Shown: positions 34,485 to 44,446 of the stretch, one piece after another
Position numbering within the stretch: position 1 is the first letter of the stretch
How the letters are laid out: every line of letters begins with the position of its first letter
NCBI GenBank assembly: GCA_023053575.1
Contig: JAKZAP010000021.1
Coordinates: forward strand, 16,802,212-16,866,211
Reading direction: 5' to 3'
Source: Branchinecta lynchi
Taxonomy: Eukaryota; Arthropoda; Branchiopoda; Anostraca; Branchinectidae
Length of the DNA: 64,000 nucleotides
Notes under the pieces: generated by a model
The model's input: only the letters and a program-made list of their open reading frames with translations
What the model was told of the DNA's origin: nothing
The model's database searches: none
Made by a program: the position numbers and the translations under genes

Positions 34485-34646
34485 AGAGTTCGTCTAAGCC
34501 TTTTGGAAGTCGTATTCGGGCCGCTATCGTCGTGGAATTCAACTGCTATTACTCAAAACCCTGATATTGTGTCGTCTCTACCCCTGTGGGCTTTAAAGAC
34601 GTTGAACTTGCAAGGACTAGTTCAGTCTTTGCCTGTGTTATCCAAG
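34485..34646 (+). CDS. Exon c of the mesothelin/stereocilin-like gene
   Basis: 162 bp, 54 codons, phase 0 at both ends. The acceptor is TTTGATTTTTAG and the donor AAG/GTGAGT. The peptide includes LSLLEVVFGPLSSWNSTAIT and IVSSLPLWALKTLNLQGLVQ and ends LPVLSK. The 'LP.WALK.LN...LV..LP' spacing followed in the next exon by 'W...Q' is the strongest match in the window to mesothelin/stereocilin-type helical repeats. An earlier AG at 34467 is possible, but the TTG-TCT-TTG-ATT extension then meets TTT TTA and shifts nothing useful. Leucine content and lack of charge runs fit a secreted or GPI/TM-anchored repeat protein. Confidence 0.7.
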
Positions 34647-36002
34647 GTGAGTCCTTTTCCCTTTGATTCAGTTTAAATAATATTGAAATTTAACAGATTT
34701 ATTCTTGCTAAAATGTATAATTCCTTTGGAGTCGCGCACGTTATTTTTTTTATTTATTTATGACCCGCTTTTTGCGTAACAGCGGAGTATGAATAAAATA
34801 CAAAAGTAAAATATACATATTAAAACACTTAAACAAAACAATGTAAATAAACACGACAACATTCTTTTCATATAAATAAAAAACACACTACTATTGTTTT
34901 GTCTCCTTTTCGGAAGCTGCTTTCCTGCTCAAATATGAAAGACATTCGTAGATCTTTTTACAAATATGTAAAGTATTTGCCGTGGACAAGTAATAGCAGA
35001 TTGTCTTCTAACTATGTAGTTAGCAAGACCCATATCTGTTATTCGGGAAATGCAAGAGCGCTTTAAGCGCATCCTTTAGATTACAGGTTTGTTTCCTTTC
35101 CCGAAGTTGAACCAGAGGATTGACAGCCTGACGAGGACCCTTGCCGAGAAGGGCCGAAATATCGCTGATGAAGAATCATAGCTGACGGGTTCGTTGTACA
35201 CATCGTTTGAATAAAAGTAGCTCAGTAGTTGCTTTACTCAGTGTAAATACAGTCAGTATGTGAGGTTTTCTTCTTAAGTTTCTTGTTTTCTTTCCATTAG
35301 TTCTGTTGATAGTAATGTTATTTTTTTTTTTTTTTTTCTTCTTCTTCATTTAATTACTCCGTCTTTTTGTACGTCTGTGCATTATGATGCTCAATAAATC
35401 TATTGTTATTATATTCGTAGTCAAAAACAAGATAACTCATTAAGTAAGTAAGTAATAAGTAAGTAATTTGTTTCTGACCCGCCATTTCAAAAGCGGAGTA
35501 TGTAAAACAAAATAAAAGAATCAAATAAAACACAACAAATACAATATAAAATATTTCATTAATCAACCAGAAAATAATGTAGATTATCGTGTGCTGGCTG
35601 GGCCCTCTTGTCCATGATTTTGGCAGAGCCGACGAAACTTCCAAAAGTGTGACGCTTGCATCTTTAACTTGGAAACGCTCCGTTAGCATGTGGCTGTGGT
35701 ATAACTTTGGCAAATAAAGCAGGTGCTTCGCATACTTAAAATAGCATCTTCTCATCTTTTAATAGAATATTTATCATTTGACAGAAAAAAAAAAAAATCA
35801 TGCACTACTGGGCTCAACCAGCACATGCCGTTCGACATCCTTTCCTGGACGAAGATTGAAAAATTATGTTTTTGACGTGTTTTATTTCTTTCTTTTTATA
35901 TACTCCGCTTTTCAGAATGTCGGGTCACACCACATATGAATTACTTACCCACTTACTTAGAACAGAAGTGTATTTACAAAAAGGCGATTGGGCCATGCAC
36001 GT
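34647..36002. other. Intronic stretch with LINE 3'-end-like and G fragments
   Basis: Two related blocks, about 34735-34800 and 35465-35560, share TGACCCGC and AGCGGAGTATG followed by AATAAAA/AAAATAAAAG, as in LINE 3' UTRs in minus orientation. A third piece (TACTCCGCTTTTCAGAATGT) is near 35900. A family G core is at 35100-35210 and an AAGT/GTAA microsatellite at 35433-35467. No exon recognised. Confidence 0.45.
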
Positions 36003-36430
36003 GACTTTAAACACGAAGAGGAAAATAAACAATTTTTTTCATTACGAACAAACATAATAAGTCATATTATATTATAATATGTCACAATTTTCACCACGCA
36101 GCCTTCTCTGCGTCTTAGCATTTCCACGTTTTCTTTCGAGCGTTTGATTTCCTCTCCTTTATTTCCCTAGAGGTCTGACAGTAAACGTACAAATTTTAGT
36201 TATTATTTTCGGGAGACTTTAAACACGAAGAGGAAAATAAACATTTTTTTTTCATTACGAACAAACATAATGTGTCATATTATATTATAATATGTCACAG
36301 TTTTCACCACGCAGCCTTCTCTGCGTCCTAGCATTTCCACTTTTTCTTTCCAGTGTTTTCTTTCCTCTCCTTTGTTTCCCTAGAGGTCTGACAGTAAACG
36401 TACAAATTTTAGTTATTATTTTCGGGAGAC
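36003..36430 (+). repeat. Tandem duplication of a 212-bp segment
   Basis: Unit 1 (36003-36214) and unit 2 (36215 to about 36430) both run from GACTTTAAACACGAAGAGG to TTATTATTTTCGGGA with few differences. Each contains TCATATTATATTATAATATG and CACGCAGCCTTCTCTGCGTC. Confidence 0.85.
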
Positions 36431-36544
36431 TGTTTTGCAGGATTCCTGAGAGGTGATTCCTTATTCGTCTTCCTCGGGATAACAGCCTCGTAAATATTTC
36501 CTAGTGTCCAACCTTCCGGAAAAATCGGCCAAGCTGTTCCCAAC

Positions 36545-37110
36545 GGGATCGACTAAAACCAGTAAGGGAAGGGAACGCGAGAAAAGCAGGAAGGCATGCT
36601 AAAACAAGGAAGGGTATACTAAAACGAGGAAGGGCATACTAAAACGAGGAAGGCTGTCGCCAGAATTCGCCGCACCGTCCCCTTCATCTATTTAGTATTA
36701 TTTGAAGGGTCGGCAATTTTTCAGATTCAAAGTTCACCATCCCTTCCTCGTTTTAGTATCCTGACATGGGTAGGCATTAAGTTCAGTGAGGGGTCCGCAA
36801 CTATAAAAAAATTGTAATTCACCTTTTCATTGCTCGTACTGACGGTAAGCGACTAAATTCCTCCGAGGCCAGCAAGGGGTTGGCAACTAAGATATTTCAA
36901 GTCCACCATTTCCTTCCTCGTTTTAGTACTTTCAAGGTACTAAAACGAGGAAGGGAACGGTGCGGTGAATTCTAGCGACTGCCTTCCTCGTTTTAGCATG
37001 CCCTTCCTCGTTTTAGTATGCCCTTTCTTGTTTTAGTATGCCCTTCCTTGTTTTAGTATGCCTTCCTGTTTTTCTCGCGTTCCCTTCCCTTCCTGGTTTT
37101 AGTCGATCCC
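36545..37110. mobile_element. Family J foldback-like element, 566 bp
   Basis: Ends GGGATCGACTAAAACC and its exact complement. The flanks are identical 9-bp direct repeats, GTTCCCAAC (36536-36544 and 37111-37119), a good target duplication. Each arm continues with GGGAAGGGAACGCGAGAAAA and then tandem units of about 20 bp, CATACTAAAACGAGGAAGGG. No coding capacity. Tandem-repeat arms plus a 9-bp duplication fit foldback or Mutator-like elements. Confidence 0.85.
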
Positions 37111-37125
37111 GTTCCCAACCGACCA

Positions 37126-37266
37126 CTGTAAAAACAAATCTTGCAGTATTGCCACTGGGATTAATCTTGTCTCTAAAAAGATAATCTTATCGATAATTCG
37201 AATTAATCCCTGTAGCAAATACTGCAGTTAACTTTAATCCTTACTCGGATAAACTTTTTAGAGTGA
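37126..37266. mobile_element. Family K hairpin MITE, copy 2
   Basis: Same family as 30321-30490: ACTGTAAAAAC, TTGCAGTATTGCC, AAAGATAATCTTATC and AATACTGCAGTTAACTTTAA. It lies directly beside the right target duplication of family J. Confidence 0.7.
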
Positions 37267-37587
37267 AGTCAGCCGAAGAGGAATAGCTCCCTCGGATGTG
37301 CAGTGTGATGGTGCAAACAAAAGTTCAGTTTTTTTTTGCCGGATTTTCTGCATTTTATGGATAAAGTTGGACAAACCTTTCCGCACTGAATCGACGATGA
37401 TGTCGAAAATGCGGGCAGGAATTCCAGTTCGTGACCACTCGACCCTGATCTTGTGTCTGAGCCATGAGTCTTCTACTGCAGTTTCGTGTGGGTGCTACAC
37501 GCTTAAAGGACACCTCGCACTTTATAGTTTTTCTCCTCAGATGTGTGAAATAGTTGACCAGTTTACAACCAAGCTATGCTAGCTTAA

Positions 37588-38045
37588 AGCTTAACTGAAA
37601 AGACAACTTGTTTTTGGATCATTTAACTGAGTACATTGTATTATTGGACTGTGTAAAAGTTTAACCGAAAAGGGCTGGGATAGGACAATCTAGTTACCCA
37701 TCACTTATTCACTTAAATTGGCTTAAAGACCCGCTGAAAATGCGTTACTTCGTTTTTTCCGCTATTCACGAATAATCATTTTAAAATCGTGGAATTTCCG
37801 TGGGATTTGTGGTACCTCTATGCTCTTGTATTTTTGTTGTATGCCCACTGAAAGCCGCGTTTATGTTGGGATTAAAACTTCCCGCGTCATAGTAGAATTT
37901 ACGTTGTGGGGACTGCTACAGATATTCTAAACGTCATAGGTAGAGCAGATGGTGGAAAATAAAAAAATTCCTTTGCACCATCCAAATAATTCAGTATATT
38001 CAATTAAATGACACAAAAATAAGTTGGCTTTTCAGTTAAGTCTTT
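37588..38045 (-). mobile_element. Family B MITE, most complete copy
   Basis: Inverted ends of about 55 bp: CTTAACTGAAAAGACAACTT on the left and, inverted, CTTAACTGAAAAGCCAACTT on the right, extending through CATTTAA. Body words: GTTTAACCGAAAAGGGCTGG, GACCCGCTGAAAATGCG, TTGTGGTACCTCTATG, CATAGTAGAATTTACG. No coding capacity. Confidence 0.75.
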
Positions 38046-38403
38046 AAAGAACCCCTCGTACTATTTACTCTTGAACTTAACGTATTTTAAAATATTTGAA
38101 AAATAAGCTGTGTTTTCAACAAATAACTCGCTGTTTTGGCTCTTTTCCGAGACCCGTTGACTTGTAGCAAAAGCAGGGAAAAAATGTATATAACCGGTTT
38201 TCCTGATAGAAAAAATTCTCACCGACAACCGTTGACAGCGTGATACACATCGAAGGTAGCAAAACACGGCAAGTGAGAAAATCAGCGTTGTTTTGTTAGA
38301 GGGGTTAGAATGTACCGTACGAAATTGGGGTCTCCGGGTTTAGAAATATATGGAGTGACTATGGAAGTAGGTTGCATTAGTGTTATATGTAAGACAGGTC
38401 CTT
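38046..38403. other. Unassigned segment between repeat ends
   Basis: Bounded by CTTTAAAGAACCCCTC on the left and CAGGTCCTTTAAGGG on the right, a possible short inverted pair. No gene seen. A family B fragment in plus orientation (TTTGACGTTCAGAATACCT) follows at 38404-38575. Confidence 0.35.
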
Positions 38404-38575
38404 TAAGGGATTTTTTTTCTATTTTTCACTATTTGCTCTAGTTTGACGTTCAGAATACCTACGGCCGTCCTCACAACGCAAAATTCTACTATGATGCGGA
38501 AAATTTGAATCTCAATACAAATGCGGCTTTTCAGTGGCCAATGATCAGCTCGCGGAAGTTGCACTTGCGTGAGCA
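38404..38575 (+). mobile_element. Family B MITE fragment
   Basis: Carries TATTTGCTCTAGTTTGACG, CAGAATACCTACGGCCGTCC and AAATTCTACTATGATGCGG in plus sense, then joins the family A head at 38580. Confidence 0.65.
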
Positions 38576-38579
38576 CTTA

Positions 38580-39436
38580 CTTTTTGGGATCCCAAAACGT
38601 AAGTGGAGGGATACCCATGACATCGTGAAAGTTGTCCGTCTGTTCGTCCGTCCGTCTGTCAGCACGATAACTCTCGAAGGGAATGAGATATTTTGATAAA
38701 AGTTGGTGTGAGGACTCTTTGAGTCAAGGGAAAGGTCGAATTCGTAGATGGGCCCGATAGCTGCATATTTAGGGGAGGGGGAGGGGTTTCCGATTAAGGG
38801 GCGAAACAAATATTTTTTAAAAGCTAATGAGATAGTTGATTACGGGGTAAGACGAAATGCTGAACACGAATATGAAAACCATTTTCTCGCCGGACAAGTA
38901 GTTCACCCGGAATCCGGCTAAAACTGGAAAGTTTGTCAAAAATAAAAGATTAATCTGAAGTTGATTAGAGGTGCGTTTTTAGGATATTGGAACATGCTGA
39001 ATCCGAATATGTGAATTTTTGTCGCCGGACAAGTAGATCGCCCGGAATTCGGCCATAACCGGAAAATCTGTTAAAAGTAAAAGTTTTATATGAATTTCCT
39101 GAGGTGTTCGATTTACGGGTAAGAAGGCATGCTGAATTCGTGTATGACAATCATTTTATACCTGGACACATTTCACCACGAATCCTGCTGAAATCCAAAT
39201 TTTTTTGAAAGTTGAAGTTTTATGTGAAGTTGATTATGGAGATATGGAGATGCGCTGAATCTGTTTTTGAACTTTAATTTTTTGCAAGACAAGTAGTTTG
39301 CCCGGAATCCGGCTGAAACCGGAAATTTGGCCGAAGTAATGCAGGAGCTTTCGTCAAAGTAGACATGACGCAGGCTATAGGGGTAAACTCACATGCTGAA
39401 TCCATATTTGAACTTCGTCTTCTCCGATGATTACCA
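38580..39436 (+). mobile_element. Family A element, copy 10, left part (target of the foldback element)
   Basis: Complete head (GGGATCCCAAAACGTAAGTG, GTCCGTCCGTCTGTC, GATAAAAGTTGGTG), satellite units, and tail up to CTCCGATGATTACCA. The remaining tail is 9.8 kb away at 49221-49292. The separation shows that the large palindromic element inserted here. Confidence 0.85.
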
Positions 39437-39461
39437 TTGGACTATGGCATGCATTTTGGGT

Positions 39462-39775
39462 CAAAATTGTTAAAAATGTTGCCGAGAATACTCGAAATGT
39501 CGCCGAGAATCCATGAAATGTAGCCGAGAAGCTGCTTTTGTCGCCGGGATTTTTTGTGTGTATCCGAGACTGCAACGTTTGTTGCCGAGAATGACAACTT
39601 TGTAGCCGAGATTTTCACTGAAAAACGTGTCGCCGAGAAATACGGATATGCGTTCGAAACCAAAAATCTAGTTCCCGAGATGGAACAACGTGTCTCCGAG
39701 ATTGATAGAAATGTCGCCGAGATTTCGCGTAATGTCGCCGAGAATGCATGAAATGTCGCCGAGATTTCTTTGAAA
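39462..39775 (+). repeat. 21-bp tandem repeats in the left terminal arm
   Basis: GCCGAG occurs at about 39481, 39502, 39523, then near 39563, 39584, 39605, later 39716, 39737 and 39758, almost always 20-21 bp apart (consensus AATGTCGCCGAGA plus 8 bp). Because 21 bp is seven codons, the plus frame 39554-39751 reads as heptads such as RNVAEIS/RNVAENA, with V and A at fixed positions as in a coiled coil. A TGA near 39517 and a frame slip break the left part. Whether it is translated is unknown. Confidence 0.7.
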
Positions 39776-39937
39776 ATAACAAACGAGTGAAAAAAGTGTC
39801 GCCGAGAATTGGAAAAAAAATACAGCTTAGAACGAAAAATCTGATTTTTGATATGGGAACAAATGTAGCCGACTTGGTGGTTGGTGAGGTCCTCCTTATT
39901 GTTCTATTTGTAAGTCCGGAACAAGTGTGATTCTTCG

Positions 39938-40090
39938 TTGCAGTACACGCTCCCTACCATTGTAAGTGCTATATTTGCTATCGCACTCTTGTTGGTATTA
40001 GTCTACTCAATAAACAATGTGAATCTGAACAACAGTTGCTCAAAAGTAAGATCCACAGGAAGTTTCAAAGGAAAGGATATGGCTCAGAGG
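39938..40090 (+). CDS. Short membrane-spanning frame, left arm
   Basis: It reads MQYTLPTIVSAIFAIALLLV then LVYSINNVNLNNSCSKVRS, a strong single membrane helix of about 20 residues followed by a polar tail. A listed ATG-like start is not required: the frame may be entered by splicing, since GTAAGTCC at 39911 and TTCGTTGCAG at 39936-39945 could remove a mini-intron of about 35 bp and join it to the preceding NVADLVVGEVLLIVLF frame. The first 47 codons are identical in the right arm (48702-48562). A family D insertion at 40091 replaces the original end. Function unknown; coding status is inferred only from conservation. Confidence 0.4.
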
Positions 40091-40606
40091 CAGGGGCGTT
40101 GCGAAAGGGGGGGAGGGGGTACAAAATTCGGTAACTTATTTGGTATAATTGCTAGGATTCGGTAGTTACCACAAACATGAAGAGGTCGAGTGAAGAACTG
40201 GTCGCAGACAAAGGATTTCATCGATATTCCTTACTTTTATTTGTATCCTAAAAACAAGCTCTTATCAGAAATGTCTCGAAAATTCTGCCTGCGGCGCTTT
40301 TCATAATATTCACTATTTTCCGGAAAGGTGCGTCATTTAGCTAGGTTTTAAACCAGTTTTAGGGGTCGCGATTTTTCAAAACCCTAAAAGCTAGAACCTG
40401 CATGGAAATAGCTGAATTTGGCAGGAAAAAAACAACTTAAAAAATCTCGCCTGCGGCGCTCACTTTATGAGATCATGGCTAGTAATGACTAGTCATACAG
40501 TAGCTGCTGCTGCCGGGATGTCGCTCCATCCGGTTTCTGGAAATTCTTAGGATCCTGGTGTTTTGGCTCTGCACCTAACTACAAAAATTCACTTGTGACG
40601 CCCCTG
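40091..40606. mobile_element. Family D hAT-like element in the left arm
   Basis: Ends CAGGGGCGTTGC and GTGACGCCCCTG. The flanking 8 bp are CTCAGAGG and CTCACAGG. It is 516 bp, the same length and with the same flanks as its mirror copy at 48034-48549, so the insertion is older than the arm duplication or was copied between arms. Confidence 0.85.
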
Positions 40607-41111
40607 CTCACAGGTGCTAAGAAAGCTAGAATAAGTATAGTCGCTGAAAGAAATATATAACTGAAACGCATTTATTTTACGGATATATCATCAAAAAATG
40701 TGTTACCACCTTACATTTTTTGAAATAATGACTTTAGCACAAAAACCTGGTTCTGGGTAGCTTGACTTTGACATGGACGACTGATTTTCTCTTTCATTTG
40801 AGTCATCCACCAATAGCCTTGTATACTGGTAAGGGCTAAGGTTCAAGCATAGCAAGTATGATAGTTTGGTTCTTGCAATAGCCTTTTCACATGGTTATGG
40901 TTAAGGTTCAAGTCTCCAAACATCGTTTGTATGGTAGTTTTGGTTCATCTTAAAAGGAAATGTCAGGTAAGCAGCACTTCATAGCATCTCCATGACTGGA
41001 AGTGCAAGCCCATCTCAGAACCATGCTTGTTCATGGTTACACATTCAAATCCAAGATCAGAGCTTCTGAGAACTTAACACGTCAGCAGGGCCAGGAATTG
41101 GCTCAAGCTCA
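40607..41111. other. Arm sequence without recognised frame (left)
   Basis: Mirrors 47620-48033 in the right arm. It contains AAGGTTCAAG words twice (near 40840 and 40896). No coding pattern is evident. Confidence 0.5.
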
Positions 41112-41605
41112 CTACTTCCGAACTGTTAGTTTCAATGACTTATTAGGACTGTGATTGTTCAACTCAACTTCAGAGACAAGAAGTGGTTTATCTGATAGGT
41201 GGAAATAAACAGGAAATTTCAGTCCGGTGATGCAGCTTTTCCACCTCGAAATTCCGGCTTCCTCACTACTACAGATCCCCAGAAGCTGAGGAATATATCC
41301 TTTGCATACACGCTCCATGTACTGATTGTCAATTAATATACTTTTCCAAATTTTGGCTATCACCCCTTGACTTCATATTTCAGGAATTGCTCAATACTGT
41401 TCAAAACTGGAGCTTGAGTACTAGTCAGCTGCTCCTGTTGGCTTTGGGCACGAATGATCACTGCATGGGCTTTGCCTATTCCTTCTTGCGGACCTTTAAT
41501 AGCCGATTTCCCACACAGACTTCCATTATCGACAACTGCATCTAACACTTCGGAATCCATCTTCGAATTTCCGATCATAATGGGCACATTGGGCACACAT
41601 AGCAC
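41112..41605 (-). CDS. Pair of unrecognised frames, left arm
   Basis: Two minus-strand frames lie end to end. The first (41605-41360) includes MIGNSKMDSEVLDAVVDNGS and AIKGPQEGIGKAHAVIIRAQ and stops at EVKG. The second (41363-41112) includes YIPQLLGICSSEEAGISRWK and CITGLKFPVYFHLSDKPLLV. They overlap by a few bases in different frames. The mirror frames are at 47093-47311 and 47354-47614. Over 72 comparable residues of the first frame only six differ between arms. No domain is recognised and there is no similarity I can name to transposases. They may be exons or remnants of the element's own gene. Confidence 0.45.
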
Positions 41606-41764
41606 TCATCAGAAGAAACAGTGTTATTCTCAAGTGTTAGGTTAATTGTGAATGAATTTGTGGTAAAACAATTAAAGATTCTTCCTTAAATATCTGATTT
41701 TGTGAATTTCTTCTCTGAAAATCAGATATTTAAGGAAGAATCTTTAATTCTTTTCCCACAAACT

Positions 41765-41890
41765 CATTTGCCAACTTGAGAGGCTTGAGCCTGAAAAGGA
41801 CCCTTGCCAAGAAGGGCTGAAGTATCGCTCTTATGAAAATGTAGCTGACTTATGGGTTTGCACCGTACATGATGATTCGCAGTCAGCATG
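41765..41890 (+). repeat. Family G core in the left arm
   Basis: GAGCCTGAAAAGGACCCTTG and CCAAGAAGGGCTGAAGTATC, followed by GTAGCTGACTTATGGG. It is mirrored at about 46740-46860 in the right arm. A hairpin pair, AAATCAGATATTTAAGGAAG and its complement, lies just outside at 41670-41745 and 46872-46950. Confidence 0.6.
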
Positions 41891-42329
41891 GGCTGGAGGA
41901 CTATCTCCAACCTTCTTTATACTCTTGATGACTATCTCTCTATGCCGATTCAGAATCTCTGGGTACCTGCGGAAGAAATGAAGAAATGGTGCGAAAGCTG
42001 CGGTGACTCGGGATTTGAGTCGTTGAGTTTGAGTCGTTACGGACACGTTTACGGTACTCTTTCTTCCTGAGAATCAGTGGCGTGTTCTGAACTTAGTCAT
42101 ATAGAGTATTATCCCACAACTAAAAGTTCTCCTGCTTTGGAAAGTGAACTGTTTGCTACTTCAGTCTCATGCAAGGAATTTTTTAGCAAACTACAATCTA
42201 GATCTGCCATGGAAGAAAAGCAAAAACGGCTCCATAGCGTGGTGCCAGAGAGCCAATGTCTGCAGATACTTACATACAGTTCTCAGAAAAAGAGCCATTG
42301 ACAGTCAAAGGTATGTCAGTCAATTCTGA
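41888..42329 (+). CDS. Unrecognised frames conserved between arms (left)
   Basis: The frame at 41888-42070 reads MGWRTISNLLYTLDDYLSMP and AEEMKKWCESCGDSGFES. Downstream frames at 42077-42329 are open in two registers. The mirror frame at 46734-46537 has MGWRTISNRLYTLDEYLSML and AEEMKKCCKSC, retaining residues with conservative changes. The start region overlaps the family G end (GCAGTCAGCATGGGC), so part of the similarity could come from the repeat. No family recognised; low confidence as a gene. Confidence 0.3.
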
Positions 42330-42467
42330 CTCAAACTATACTAAAACATGAGCTACTTGAACCACTAAAAGAACTTTAGAGAGGCTGCAATGGCCTTGAA
42401 CTTCTGACTTTCTTTGGTATATGATGTCCTCCTTAGGGAAACGTAAATACCTCACTAATCTAGCAAA

Positions 42468-44117
42468 TCAAGTTGACACTGAAGGAAGGCCCATGAATAA
42501 TACAGCACTGCACCCATTTAGACACTCGCACTTCTTGAATCCTGTACCACCTACTTCTTAGTGTTTTTCTAGATTATTTTGTCTGAATGATCTTATAACT
42601 CTAGGCAGAGGTCTCGTTTCATGGAAATCTAGAGGGACAAAAGTCACTGTACAGGACTGGGACGCAGGTGCCCTTCGAAGGGTTTCGGCATGTTGAACAA
42701 GACCAAAGGTTTCAATGGGATCCCAAAAATTCAATATCTGATCCAGACAACTGCGTCTTGTCTTAGCCAGACTCCTTGAACATTTTTACAATTAAAATTC
42801 AGAAACAGATTAAGGCAAAATAGCTACTCAGCTGGGAAAAACCAAGTTCAGATATGGATTCAGCATGTGTGTTTACCCCTATAAGTCATATCTGTTTTGA
42901 CGAAAACTTCCTGCCACTTCTGCCAATTTCCTGGTTTCGGCCGAACTCCAGAACTACTTGTCCGGGGAAAAAAAGAAAGCTCAAAAACGAACTCAGGGTA
43001 TCTTCTTTCCCCAATAATGAACATCTAATCAACTTCAAATAAAAATTTAACTTATAAAAAATTTTCCGACTCCAGCCGGATTCCGGTCGAACTTAATTTC
43101 CGGGTAAAATATGATTGTCAAACACGAATTCAGCATCTCTTCTTACCCTTAAATCGGTTATCTAATCAACTAGAAATAAAACTTAAGCTTCTAACAATTT
43201 TCCGGTTTTGGCTGGATTCGGGGGGAACTACATGTCAAGGTAGAAAATTTTTTCACATAAGTGTTCAGCATGTCTTCTTGCGCTAAAGCGAACATCTAAT
43301 CAACCCAAAATAAAACTTTTAATTTTAACAAACTTTCCGGTTTGGGCCGGATTCCGGGCGAACTACTAGTCCGTCGAGAAAATGGTTTTGACCATCGTCC
43401 TCAGCATGTCTTCCTACCCCTAAATCGAACATTTAATCAACTTCAAATAAAATTTTTACTTTTAACAAACTTTCCGGTTTTGGATTCCGGGCGAACTACT
43501 TGTCCGATGACAAAATGATTTTCACCATCATGTTCAGCATGTCTTCTTACCCAATAATCGACTATCAAATTATCTGTTTCAAATATTTTGTTTGCCCCTT
43601 AATTTGAACCCCCTCCCCCACCCCTAAATGCAGGGCTACAAAGCCCATCTACGAACTTGACTGGTCCGAACACCCAACAAATCCTCACACCAAGTTTCAT
43701 CAAAATATCTCATTCCCTTCGAGATTTATCGTGCTTACAGATGGACAGACGGACAGACGGACAACTTTTGCGATGTCATAGGTATCCCTCCACTTACGTT
43801 TTGGGATCCCAAAAAGTATCTCAAATATAAGACTGGCAGATATTTTGCTAACCTGGAGGATTATACTGGTTAGAAACAATAGACAAGAAACAACAGGGCC
43901 AAACAAATGCGCAAAACTGTGTGAATTGCAAGAAAAAGTAACAACAATTCTTACAAGTTTAAGGCAAAGGCTTATAGGTCATCCATAATAATAGGAATTT
44001 GCTACGAGGGAAGCCCCCACAGTAGTCTGTTATAACTGATGACAATTAACAGCTTGAAAATATTCGCCCGCTGCAAATTCAGGCTAAATTTTCTGAATGT
44101 TATTCTGTTTTGCCTGC
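42468..44117. other. Left-arm-only segment
   Basis: The right arm passes directly from the equivalent of 42467 (CTCACTAATC, complement near 45838) to the equivalent of 44118 (GCTGATTCCCCC, complement near 45825). This 1.65 kb, including a family A copy, is therefore an insertion on the left or a deletion on the right. Its non-A parts include an open stretch reading EKVTTILTSLRQRLIGHP near 43920-43985, which looks coding-like and may belong to the original element. Confidence 0.6.
42697..43818 (-). mobile_element. Family A element, copy 11 (reversed, left arm only)
   Basis: Tail box AACAAGACCAAAGGTTTCAA at 42697, six satellite units, head GTCCGTCTGTCCGTC and the GGGATCCCAAAA box at about 43805-43818. 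Absent from the right arm. Confidence 0.85.
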
Positions 44118-44270
44118 GGTGCTCCAGAACCCCACGAAGCTGATTCCCCCACCCCCCAATGATGCCTCTGATTCTAGGATTCTGAATCTCTGATTCAAGC
44201 AACTCTGGGCCTGAGTCTAACAATCCCCTGAGCCTAATCTCTCAGCCTAATCTCTCAGCCTCATAAACTT

Positions 44271-44446
44271 TGTTGTAGCAGGCACACTGAAAAACAACAA
44301 CATAGGTTCGGACAGTGGTTGGAGAGACCATAGGTTACCTATCCTGCATTGTAAATGACATCATAGCAGGCACACTGAAAAACAACAACACAGGTTCGGA
44401 CAGCGGTTGAAGAGAACATAGGTTACCTATCCTGCATTGTAAATGA
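44271..44446 (+). repeat. 87-bp tandem duplication, left arm only
   Basis: TAGCAGGCACACTGAAAAAC to CATTGTAAATGA occurs twice (near 44275 and 44362). The right arm has a single copy (about 45612-45705). Confidence 0.8.

Noticed and set aside
36120..36360. Promoter made of TATATTATAATATG blocks
   Set aside because: The blocks belong to a duplicated AT-rich segment inside an intron; no transcript start is supported.
41888..42070. Named protein domain in the MGWRTISN frame
   Set aside because: No family can be recognised and the start overlaps repeat G, so only a description is given.
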